Source of the DNA: Alphaproteobacteria bacterium MarineAlpha3_Bin4
Lineage (GTDB): Bacteria > Pseudomonadota > Alphaproteobacteria > Rhodospirillales > Casp-alpha2
NCBI GenBank assembly: GCA_002938045.1
Contig: PTLJ01000092.1
Coordinates: 1 to 6,656 of the forward strand
Length of the DNA stretch: 6,656 bases
Direction: 5' to 3'
The translations under genes and the position numbers were made by a program. Below, in pieces: positions 1 to 5,606 of the stretch. The stretch's first letter is position 1; each line of letters opens with the position of its first letter. Below the pieces are notes generated by a model. It saw only the letters and a program-made list of their open reading frames with translations. It made no database searches and had not been told where the DNA came from.

Positions 1-894
1 TTCGAGAGCCCTAACGGTCATCGCACCGTAGGCATTGTCCGGCACCAGGGCAGCAAAACGGGTGATGCCACGCGAATAAGCGTAGGCGACGACGCGCTCG
101 ACCTGAGCGCGCGGAAGAAAGCCCATGGTATACACGTCTTGGCCCGCGACCGAACGATCGTTGGAAAAGCCAATCACCGGCACGTGCGCCGCCCTCGCCA
201 GGGGCGAAACGGCCTGCACAGACCCGGCCAGCAGAGGGCCAAGAACGACGGCGGCGCCGTCGCCGATGGCGAGGGTAGCGGCAGTTATGGCGCCTTCGGC
301 CGTGCCGTGGGTGTCGTGTGGTAACAACTCGAACCGGGAATCGGCGAAATCGAACAATGCCAGCTGCGCAGCATTCAACATTGCTTGGCCGAGCCGGCCA
401 TGGGGGCCTGACAACGGCAAAAGTAGCGCCACGCGCACCGTATCCGAGGTCGCCGGCGGCGGCACGTTGGAGATCAGGTCGATCGGCTCCTGGGCGGGAA
501 GGTCGCCCGGCAAGGGCTGAATTAGATAGGGTTTGAACGAGAGCCACTCCGGGTCCCGAAAAGCTTGCGGGATCGGTTCGCTCGGAGGCAGCGCCGTCGG
601 TGTCGGCAAAGTGATGACGTGCTCGGCCGGCGCCTGTGGCAGGCGAGGGTCGGCGATTGGTGGCTGTGTCTGCGTCTCTGGAATACGTAACGCGATCGCG
701 TCCGATTGCGGCACCTGCAACCGCTGGGGCGGCAGCTGGGATCCGGCGGCCTGCGTCGTTGGTGAGCGTTGGCGCGCGTCGTCTTGCATCCAGGTTAGGA
801 ATTGGGGAGACTTGCAACCAGCGATCAATAGGATGGCGGCAGCCAACCATGGCACGGCGCGACGAAAGACGGGGCGATCGGAAAAACCAATCAT
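1..894 (-). CDS. LpoA/YraM-like lipoprotein, penicillin-binding-protein activator family (3' end cut by window edge)
   Basis: The frame is open for 298 codons from the ATG at 894 to the window edge, so the C-terminus is missing. Residues 1-26 form a lipoprotein signal: basic n-region (RR at 11-12), hydrophobic WLAAAILLIAG, then Cys27 in an I-A-G-C lipobox. Residues 28 to about 150 are Pro/Gln-rich and look like a flexible linker. From V153 (VRVALLLPLSGPHG) the sequence follows the type 1 periplasmic-binding fold, with blocks AVVLGPLLAGSV, VPVIGFSND and a later FAALVPDNAYG. Proteins of this type in alphaproteobacteria are annotated as penicillin-binding-protein activators; E. coli LpoA shares the fold and stimulates PBP1A from the outer membrane. 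The divergent rsmI neighbour is the same as at E. coli lpoA, which supports the assignment. A GGAGG lies 14 nt upstream of the ATG, rather far, but no closer in-frame start exists and this start gives a normal signal peptide. A branched-chain amino-acid-type binding protein is the main alternative; activator function is inferred. Confidence 0.85.
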   Translation of the reverse strand, partial: MIGFSDRPVFRRAVPWLAAAILLIAGCKSPQFLTWMQDDARQRSPTTQAAGSQLPPQRLQVPQSDAIALRIPETQTQPPIADPRLPQAPAEHVITLPTPTALPPSEPIPQAFRDPEWLSFKPYLIQPLPGDLPAQEPIDLISNVPPPATSDTVRVALLLPLSGPHGRLGQAMLNAAQLALFDFADSRFELLPHDTHGTAEGAITAATLAIGDGAAVVLGPLLAGSVQAVSPLARAAHVPVIGFSNDRSVAGQDVYTMGFLPRAQVERVVAYAYSRGITRFAALVPDNAYGAMTVRALE

Positions 895-1835
895 CGGTTG
901 GCGCGAAACCTCCGTTGAACGAAGCCAGCGGCAAAGCCTCGGCGAAGGGGTCAAAGCCTAACGACTGCAGGCAGCCGAGTAAACCGCGTGCTCAGGCACC
1001 AAGCCCGGGTCTGTATATAGTCGCGACGCCGATCGGCAACGCCCGCGACATAACGCTCCGCGCCCTCGATGTCTTGGCCGCCGCCGACGTCATTGCCTGC
1101 GAGGATACACGTGTGACGTCCAGACTCCTGGCCATTCACGGAATCACTTGTTCTCTCGTCTCCTATCACGAGCATAATGCCGAAGGTGCGCGACCCCGTC
1201 TTATGAAACGCTTCAAAGACGGCGAAATCGTGGCGCTGGTCTCGGACGCCGGGACGCCGCTGGTTTCTGACCCGGGCTATCGGTTGGTCGCCGCTTGTAT
1301 CGAGGCCAGTGTACCGGTGACGCATGTGCCGGGGCCCTCGGCCGTACTCTCCGGGCTGGTTCTCGCCGGTTTACCAACGGACCGCTTTTTCTTTCATGGC
1401 TTCTTGCCAACGAAACGGGCGGCGCGGCGGAAGGCTCTGAAAGTAGTTGCGACGGTGCCGTCGACCATCGTGTTTCTCGAATCGGCCAACCGCCTTGTCA
1501 AAGCGTTGGCCGATATGGCCGACGTATTGGGGCCACGCAATTCCGCGGTAGCGCGCGAGATGACGAAGTTCTACGAAGAGGTCCGGCGCGGACCGCTCAC
1601 CGAACTGGCCCAGCACTATGCCACATCCGGCGCACCGAAGGGCGAGCTTACGATTGTTGTCGAGCCGCCGGGCTCGACCCCGGAGCCGGATGCCAAGAGT
1701 GTCGATCGTTACCTCAGCGAAGCGCTCGCCAAGCTTTCGGTGCGCGAAGCATCGGTGGCAGTCGCGGCAGAGACGGGTATTTCGCGGCGCCGTCTCTATG
1801 CCCGGGCACTCGAACTGAAGAGCCGCAAATATTGA
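849..1835 (+). CDS. rsmI: 16S rRNA (cytidine-1402-2'-O)-methyltransferase RsmI
   Basis: RsmI transfers a methyl group from S-adenosylmethionine to the 2'-hydroxyl of C1402 in the 16S rRNA decoding centre. The family signature is clear: GLYIVATPIGNARDITLRAL from residue 54, ACEDTRVTSRLL, the VSDAGTPLVSDPGY loop (residues 131-144) and the PGPSAVLSGLVLAGLPTDRF block, all close to E. coli RsmI. The C-terminal part ends in a basic segment (GISRRRLYARALELKSRKY). From ATG 849 the protein is 328 aa, longer than the 286 aa of E. coli, because about 50 low-complexity residues precede the catalytic domain. The start is uncertain: 849 overlaps the first 46 bp of the divergent lipoprotein gene and has no good ribosome binding site. 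A TTG at 915 would give 306 aa and no overlap. An in-frame extension back to 636 would lie wholly antisense to the lipoprotein gene and is unlikely. It is the first gene of the rightward series. Confidence 0.95.
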   Translation: MARRDERRGDRKNQSSVGAKPPLNEASGKASAKGSKPNDCRQPSKPRAQAPSPGLYIVATPIGNARDITLRALDVLAAADVIACEDTRVTSRLLAIHGITCSLVSYHEHNAEGARPRLMKRFKDGEIVALVSDAGTPLVSDPGYRLVAACIEASVPVTHVPGPSAVLSGLVLAGLPTDRFFFHGFLPTKRAARRKALKVVATVPSTIVFLESANRLVKALADMADVLGPRNSAVAREMTKFYEEVRRGPLTELAQHYATSGAPKGELTIVVEPPGSTPEPDAKSVDRYLSEALAKLSVREASVAVAAETGISRRRLYARALELKSRKY

Positions 1836-2059
1836 CCGCCGGGCACGAGTGGAAGTACCACGCGTAGCGTTAAGGTTAGTGAGCAAAGATGCTGTCGGCA
1901 TAGTATAACCGTTGTCGTGGCTGTCTTATGTTAGCCCGGCACTTCAAGTGCCCGCTCAGCGAGATCGATATCATCAGCCGGGGCGAACACCGGTTTTGGT
2001 CACGGTTGTTTGTCGGCCTGAAAACTAAGGCTCTTTCAGGAAGTCGGCCGGCAATTTAA
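1834..2059 (+). pseudogene. yraN: Decayed remnant of yraN (UPF0102 endonuclease-like family)
   Basis: There is no intact ORF between rsmI and the BON lipoprotein gene, but two short frames match the N-terminal half of YraN as I know it. The first (1834-1905) reads DRRARVEV... and ends at TAA 1906. The second (open 1904-2056, stop TAA 2057) contains LARHFKCPLSEIDIISRG at 1931-1984. This lines up with the family pattern LARRFRTPVGEIDLIARRG. It is followed by LFVGLKTKA at 2006-2032, where the family has FVEVKAR. The Glu of the E-V-K part of the nuclease-like motif is Gly here, about four extra residues separate the two blocks, the frames are shifted relative to each other, and the C-terminal half (about 60 residues) is absent. 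The position just after rsmI is where yraN commonly lies. What I see is the motif match and the broken frames; decay of a former yraN is the inference. Intact YraN is about 120 aa. Confidence 0.6.
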
Positions 2060-2102
2060 AATGGTGCTTTGCAGGCACCAACGAGCAAAATGAGAAACGT
2101 CT

Positions 2103-2714
2103 ATGACCCGGTTTCGTCCCCTCTCCCGGTTCTGGCGCCCTATGTTAAGCGCCGCCGCATTGACGGTTGTACTTGTCTTTCTTGGCGGTTGCGCAGGCGC
2201 CGCCATCGGTGCTGGCGCCACGGCTGGCATCGTGGCTTTGGAAGAGCGGCCACTTGAGGTTGTCGCCCTTGACACTGCAATTGCGAGCAGAATCAGGATT
2301 AATTTGGTCAACGCCGGCGAGAAATACATCATCAACGTCGGCATTGAGGTTTATGAAGGGCGCGTTCTCTTGACTGGTTACCTACCGAGTGAGGTTATGC
2401 GCGCCAAAGCCATTCGTCTGACTTGGGAGGTCGCTAGCGTCAAGGACGTCTTCAACGAGCTTCTGGTCGGCGAGACCAATATTAAGAACCTGACGCGGGA
2501 AAGCTGGATCACAGCGCAGCTGACGTCGAATATCACGCTCGACAAGAAGATCTTGGCAATCAATTACTCGATTGAAACTGTAGGCGGCACGGTTTACCTA
2601 ATTGGACTAGCGCAGAATCAAGCCGAGCTTGACCGCGTTGTCGCCCACGCCCGCAACATCAGATACGTGCGCAACGTGATCAGTTACGTCCGCGTCAAGA
2701 AAGCCCCTGCGTGA
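2103..2714 (+). CDS. Dual-BON-domain lipoprotein (DolP/YraP-like)
   Basis: The 203-aa product starts with a lipoprotein signal: basic n-region (residues 1-13), hydrophobic AAALTVVLVFLGG, then Cys30 in an L-G-G-C lipobox. Residues 32-42 (GAAIGAGATAG) form a short Gly/Ala-rich stretch. Two BON domains follow. The first spans about 57-122, with the core VGIEVYEGRVLLTGYLPSE and a closing VKDVFNELLV. The second spans about 132-198, with IETVGGTVYLIGLAQNQAEL and a closing VRNVISYVRV. BON domains bind phospholipid or attach proteins to membranes. E. coli DolP has the same design (lipoprotein, two BON domains, about 190 aa) and supports outer-membrane integrity. The nearby lpoA-like gene, rsmI and yraN remnant match the E. 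coli dolP neighbourhood. The stop codon overlaps the GTG of the next gene (GTGA), which suggests translational coupling. Ribosome binding before 2103 looks weak (GAGAAA). A second ATG at 2142 would shorten the signal's basic region and is less likely. Confidence 0.92.
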   Translation: MTRFRPLSRFWRPMLSAAALTVVLVFLGGCAGAAIGAGATAGIVALEERPLEVVALDTAIASRIRINLVNAGEKYIINVGIEVYEGRVLLTGYLPSEVMRAKAIRLTWEVASVKDVFNELLVGETNIKNLTRESWITAQLTSNITLDKKILAINYSIETVGGTVYLIGLAQNQAELDRVVAHARNIRYVRNVISYVRVKKAPA

Positions 2715-3541
2715 GGGCGCCGCCGGATATCCGCGCGCACCTAGTCGAGGTCGGCAACAATGCCGACGACGACATCGATCTCGCAGAAACGGCGCTGGTC
2801 CTCGCCGCCGTCGCCCGTCCGTGTGTTTCCCGGGCGCCCTATCGCCGCCATCTTCAAGCGCTGGTCGACGAAGTCGCCGACTACGCCGGCGGTACGGGGG
2901 CTGGGCTTGAACGTCAGATCGAAGCGTTGACCCTGGTTATCGTCAAGCGCTACGGCTACGGCGTCACCGACGATTTCAACGACCTTGACGCTGCCAATCT
3001 GATGCGGGTGATCGACACTCGTTCAGGTCTACCAGTCGTGCTCGGAATTCTCTTCATTCACGTTTCTGACAGCCTCGGTTGGCGGGTTTCTGGAATTGAC
3101 TTCCCAGGCCGTTTCTTGGTCCGGCTCGATTATAACGGCAGGCGCGCGATCATCGACCCCTTCGCCAGCAGCCGGGTGTTGACGGCACATGACATGCGCG
3201 ACATGCTGAAGGCGCTTTCAGGCAATCATGCCGAACTAACGCCCGAGCATTACCGTGAGATGAGCGCCCGCGCGGTTTTACTGCGTCTGCAGGAGAACAT
3301 AAAGACACGGCTGCTGCGCGAAGTCCGCCTCGAGGATGCTCTCGATGTGGTCGAGACGATGTTGCTTTTCGCACCTGATGCATCCTATCTATGGCGCGAG
3401 TGCGGGCTTCTGCAGGCGCGGCTCGACCGTCCACAAGAGGCGGTCGCCTCGCTTGAGGAACATCTGAGGCGAAGCAGCGGCCCCAGCGCGCGTTACAACG
3501 CCTCGATTTTGTTGCAGAGACTCCGTGCCCGGCTAAATTGA
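2711..3541 (+). CDS. SirB1-family protein, transglutaminase-like core with TPR-like C-terminus
   Basis: The gene starts with GTG at 2711, overlapping the previous stop by 4 bp, and encodes 276 aa. Residues about 40-170 match the Transglut_core2/SirB1 family: ANLMRVIDTRSGLPVVLGIL (95-114), GWRVSGIDFPGRFLVRL (123-139) and IIDPF (147-151). The C-terminal part (about 195-275) is helical and TPR-like, with a typical APDASYLWRECGLLQARLDR repeat followed by PQEAVASLEEHL. This order of domains is usual for the family. The precise biochemical role is unknown; the proteins are generally thought to lack the cysteine-protease triad of true transglutaminases. The family motif is usually PGHF; here it is PGRF, with Arg134 in place of His. 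The protein is cytoplasmic by appearance, with no signal peptide or membrane segment. It lies in an apparent operon between the BON lipoprotein gene and gshB, which starts 30 bp downstream. Confidence 0.87.
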   Translation: MRAPPDIRAHLVEVGNNADDDIDLAETALVLAAVARPCVSRAPYRRHLQALVDEVADYAGGTGAGLERQIEALTLVIVKRYGYGVTDDFNDLDAANLMRVIDTRSGLPVVLGILFIHVSDSLGWRVSGIDFPGRFLVRLDYNGRRAIIDPFASSRVLTAHDMRDMLKALSGNHAELTPEHYREMSARAVLLRLQENIKTRLLREVRLEDALDVVETMLLFAPDASYLWRECGLLQARLDRPQEAVASLEEHLRRSSGPSARYNASILLQRLRARLN

Positions 3542-3571
3542 AGCCAACCGGAAAAAAGAGAAAAAATTGGC

Positions 3572-4510
3572 ATGGTGTTCAGCGTAGCCTTTCAGATGGA
3601 CCATATCGGGTCTGTCGATATCGATGCGGACAGCACCTTCGTGCTCGCCCTCGAGGCGCAGAGCCGCGGCCACACGCTATACCATTACCTGCCCGATGCG
3701 TTGACGCTCAACGGCGAGCAAGTGATCGCCGCAGCACAACGTCTCAAGCTGCGCCGTGAAGCGGGTAACCATTATATGCTCGGCGCGTTGGAAGCTGTCG
3801 ATCTCGCCAGCGTCGACGTCGTCCATATGCGCCAGGACCCGCCGTTCGACATGTCCTATATCACCGCCACCTATTTGCTGGAGAGGGTCCATCCGAATAC
3901 CCTGGTAGTCAACGATCCAGCGCATGTTCGCAACGCGCCGGAGAAGCTGTTCATGATTCGCTATCCGGAATTGCTGCCGCCGACCTTGATCAGCCGGTAT
4001 CCCGACGAGATCAATGCCTTTCGCGCCGAGCATAAAGACATCGTCGTCAAGCCGTTGTTCAGCAATGGTGGCTTCGGGGTTTTTCACATCGGGCCCGAAG
4101 ACGAGAATCTCAATGCGCTTATCGAGATGCACTCGGCCATCAACCGGGAGCCGTTGATGGTCCAAAAGTATCTCCCTGAGGTCCGCGAAGGTGATCGCCG
4201 GATCATCCTAATCGACGGTGTCGCCGCGGGCGCCATTAACCGCATCCCTCAACCGGGAGAGGCGCGCTCCAACATGCATGTCGGCGGCAGGCCAGTGAAA
4301 TGGGAAATGACAGCGCGCGACTGGGAGATTTGCGAGGCCATTGGGCCAGATCTCCGCGAGCGCGGGCTAATCTTAGTCGGCATCGACGTCATTGGTGATT
4401 ACCTGACCGAGATTAACGTCACCTCGCCTACGGGCCTGCAGGAAATTGGTCGCTTCGACGGCGTCAACCTCGAAGCGCAAATTTGGGACGCCATCGAATC
4501 CCGGTTCTAA
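3572..4510 (+). CDS. gshB: Glutathione synthetase GshB
   Basis: GshB is a cytoplasmic ATP-grasp ligase that joins gamma-glutamylcysteine and glycine, using ATP, to make glutathione. The 312-aa product is close to the usual 315 or so and is full length. The N-terminal domain carries VAFQMDHIGSVDIDADSTF (residues 5-23), where most relatives have MDPI, then VVHMRQDPPFDMSYI (83-97) and VNDPAHVRNAPEKLF (113-127). The ATP-grasp part shows DIVVKPLFSNGGFGVFHI (156-173), MVQKYLPEVREGDRRIILIDG (from 196), the loop NMHVGGRP (234-241) and the metal- and substrate-binding LTEINVTSPTGLQEI (278-292). The start is supported by alignment with family N-termini. The leader is purine-rich (GGAAAAAAGAGAAAAAA) and is flanked by a 5-bp inverted repeat, GCCAA at 3543-3547 and TTGGC at 3567-3571. 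It is the last gene of the rightward series; gshA is not in this window. Confidence 0.97.
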   Translation: MVFSVAFQMDHIGSVDIDADSTFVLALEAQSRGHTLYHYLPDALTLNGEQVIAAAQRLKLRREAGNHYMLGALEAVDLASVDVVHMRQDPPFDMSYITATYLLERVHPNTLVVNDPAHVRNAPEKLFMIRYPELLPPTLISRYPDEINAFRAEHKDIVVKPLFSNGGFGVFHIGPEDENLNALIEMHSAINREPLMVQKYLPEVREGDRRIILIDGVAAGAINRIPQPGEARSNMHVGGRPVKWEMTARDWEICEAIGPDLRERGLILVGIDVIGDYLTEINVTSPTGLQEIGRFDGVNLEAQIWDAIESRF

Positions 4511-4614
4511 ACTCGGTGATTTGGATTATGGATTTAATTTAGTACAAATCAATTACGGGCTGTCCTGGCTAAGGGGGTTGCTTGGTCTAAGCTGGCAGGA
4601 TGTATAAACGGAAA

Positions 4615-4641
4615 ATCTGGCTCAGTAATTGGAAGCCAGAT
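4615..4641 (-). terminator. Possible intrinsic terminator hairpin for leftward transcripts
   Basis: Perfect 8-bp inverted repeat ATCTGGCT (4615-4622) and AGCCAGAT (4634-4641) with an 11-nt loop. Read leftward, the second arm runs into ATTTTCCGTTT, a modest T-rich stretch, so termination of the his/HIT transcript is possible. It lies about 220 bp beyond the HIT stop, and the stem is only half GC, so this is tentative. Read rightward there is no T-tract. Confidence 0.3.
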
Positions 4642-4682
4642 AGGGTGATCGGCCACTTCGTCGCGCGAACGTCGTCGCTTCC

Positions 4683-4710
4683 CGCCGTCTCGCCGATGGC
4701 AACGACGGCG
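4683..4710. repeat. GC-rich 7-bp inverted repeat (hairpin)
   Basis: CGCCGTC (4683-4689) and GACGGCG (4704-4710) are exact inverted copies around a 14-nt loop. The repeat sits three bases before the 20-bp palindrome, so the two could form tandem hairpins in RNA. No T-tract follows on either strand. Confidence 0.4.
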
Positions 4711-4713
4711 CCA

Positions 4714-4733
4714 TTCCCCGACGCGTCGGGGAA
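4714..4733. repeat. Perfect 20-bp palindrome
   Basis: TTCCCCGACGCGTCGGGGAA is identical to its own reverse complement. Outer arms CAACG (4700-4704) and CGTTG (4736-4740) extend the symmetry imperfectly. No T-tract follows on either strand, so it is a poor intrinsic terminator. A dimeric-protein binding site, a recombination or replication-related site, or a dispersed repeat unit are possible; the sequence alone does not decide. Confidence 0.6.
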
Positions 4734-4781
4734 ACCGTTGACGACCGTAAATCACCTTACGTGCCTCTGCCCAAAGATATT

Positions 4782-4817
4782 GAAAAACAAAAATTATTCG
4801 CCCGGCAATCGATCGCC
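4782..4817 (-). terminator. Weak candidate terminator downstream of the HIT gene
   Basis: Read leftward, GGCGATCGATTGCC (4817-4804) is an inverted repeat with one mismatched pair and no real loop. It is followed after six bases by the T-rich AATAATTTTTGTTTTTC (4798-4782). It lies 45 bp past the HIT stop, a sensible place for the his operon to end. The stem is short and could not fold without opening its centre, so this is a guess based on the T-tract and position. Confidence 0.3.
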
Positions 4818-4861
4818 ATTAGACTGCGCTGTGTCCTAAGCCGCTCAAATTAGGTGTGCAT

Positions 4862-5230
4862 TTAAGTGGACGCCCGCTTGATCATGCCACCGAGGTCGCG
4901 GCCGCCGAAGATATGAATGTGGAAGTGGGGAACCTCCTGATGCCCATCGCGGCCATGGTTAGCAAGGATCCGATAGCCGCTGTTAACAATATCGGATAGG
5001 CGCGCGATCTCGCCGATGGCCCGGAAAAAGCCGGCGATTTCGGCGTCCGACGCGTTTGCCGCGAAGTCATCACTGGAGACGTACTCGCCCTTTGGAACGA
5101 CCAAGATATGAACGGGGGCTTGTGGATTGATGTCCTTGAAGGCTAGGGCCCAATCGTCCTCGTAGACCCTATCGCAAGGTATTTCGCTGCGGAGAATCTT
5201 GGCAAAAACGTTTTCCGGATCGTATGTCAT
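4862..5230 (-). CDS. HIT-family (histidine triad) nucleotide-binding hydrolase
   Basis: The 122-aa protein has the full HIT fold. VFAKILRSEIPCDRVYEDD (8-26) and ALAFKDINPQAPVHILVVPK (28-47) form the N-terminal part. ANHGRDGHQEVPHFHIHIFG (90-109) carries the histidine triad H102-F-H104-I-H106, H104 being the expected nucleophile. HINT-type members hydrolyse AMP linked to amino groups, such as AMP-lysine or AMP-morpholidate; the physiological substrate is usually unknown. I chose ATG 5230 because the family begins right there (MTYDPENVFAKI). A longer in-frame start at 5407 would add 59 residues that lie antisense to hisE in another frame and carry no family similarity. An AGGAA lies about nine bases upstream. 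It is the third gene of the hisF-hisE-HIT unit, 31 bp after hisE; this linkage is common in alphaproteobacteria, but no role in histidine synthesis is established. Confidence 0.95.
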   Translation of the reverse strand: MTYDPENVFAKILRSEIPCDRVYEDDWALAFKDINPQAPVHILVVPKGEYVSSDDFAANASDAEIAGFFRAIGEIARLSDIVNSGYRILANHGRDGHQEVPHFHIHIFGGRDLGGMIKRAST

Positions 5231-5261
5231 TTTGATAGTTCCTCGCGTTTGTCTATCCGGC

Positions 5262-5606
5262 TCAAGCGCCGTCATCGGGCCGCGACGCCTTTTCGTCCAG
5301 TCCTGAGACCCCCTTGCGGCTCTCCAGTTCGGCCCAGACCTGGTTAGGTTCGATGCCGACCTCAGCCCATAGCACCAGCAGATGATAGAGAAGATCCGCG
5401 CTTTCACGGATTACTTGATCCGGCGATTCGCTCAACGCTGCGACTACCGTTTCGACCGCTTCCTCGCCGAATTTCTTGGTGATGCCGCCACGTCCGGTCG
5501 CGAACAACTTCGCGGTATAGGACGTTTTCGAATCCTTTCCCTTGCTGCTTTCAATCACCGCGAAAAGCTCTTCAATCACCCGGCTCACATTTTTATCGCC
5601 AATCAT
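5262..5606 (-). CDS. hisE: Phosphoribosyl-ATP pyrophosphatase HisE
   Basis: HisE removes pyrophosphate from phosphoribosyl-ATP to give phosphoribosyl-AMP, the second step of histidine synthesis. The 114-aa stand-alone protein has the family's metal- and substrate-binding blocks: KKFGEEAVETVVAAL (residues 44-58) and VIRESADLLYHLLVLW (65-80). A conserved SYTAKLF segment (29-35) precedes them. Length is normal for a monofunctional HisE, so it is not fused to HisI; hisI is not in this window. The start codon lies inside the 3' end of hisF (14-bp overlap). AGGA upstream of the ATG, itself inside hisF, serves as ribosome binding site. Coupled translation with hisF is likely. The last 15 or so residues (DEKASRPDDGA) are polar and probably disordered. 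Confidence 0.97.
   Translation of the reverse strand: MIGDKNVSRVIEELFAVIESSKGKDSKTSYTAKLFATGRGGITKKFGEEAVETVVAALSESPDQVIRESADLLYHLLVLWAEVGIEPNQVWAELESRKGVSGLDEKASRPDDGA

Larger units (their letters stand above)
4644..4853 (+). pseudogene. Coding-like open stretch without a start codon, possible gene remnant
   Basis: A frame of 69 codons runs from just after a TAG at 4641 to a TAG at 4851. It has no ATG, GTG or TTG near its 5' end. Its translation looks protein-like, with DGNDGAIPRRVGETVDDRKS followed by PYVPLPKDIEKQKLFARQSI, and it is neither low-complexity nor Arg-biased. An ATG at 4600 in another frame (MYKRKIWLSNWKP) could be the former start if a frameshift lies near 4640. I do not recognise the family. 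The opposite strand over about 4645-4745 also gives a protein-like open frame with high GC at third positions, so the true strand of any ancestral gene is unclear and chance is possible. Confidence 0.2.
4511..4861. other. Convergent intergenic region without an intact gene
   Basis: This 351-bp gap separates the tail-to-tail gshB and HIT genes. I see no intact gene with a convincing start and ribosome binding site. It begins A/T-rich (4520-4555), becomes GC-rich at 4650-4740 and A-rich at 4780-4797. It contains three inverted repeats and coding-like broken frames, listed separately. Terminators for both converging transcripts would be expected here, but I see no strong hairpin plus T-tract serving the rightward gshB transcript. 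Confidence 0.7.

Noticed and set aside
636..848. N-terminal extension of rsmI back to 636
   Set aside because: It lies antisense to the lipoprotein coding sequence and adds residues unlike any RsmI.
11..934. Long leftward ORF of 307 codons at the left edge
   Set aside because: Its product is Arg/Pro-rich and featureless. The other leftward frame from 894 gives a clean lipoprotein signal and periplasmic-binding fold, so this is a shadow.
1880..1909. TATAAC box at 1904-1909 as a promoter for the BON lipoprotein gene
   Set aside because: No acceptable -35 element at the right distance, and it falls inside the yraN remnant.
3677..4165. Leftward ORF of 162 codons opposite gshB
   Set aside because: It is the antisense shadow of a well-supported gshB.
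4549..4755. Leftward Arg-rich ORF in the gshB-HIT gap
   Set aside because: Composition is typical of a wrong-frame reading of GC-rich DNA; no ribosome binding site or family match.
5231..5407. N-terminal extension of the HIT protein to 5407
   Set aside because: It overlaps hisE in another frame and shows no HIT similarity; the family start is at 5230.
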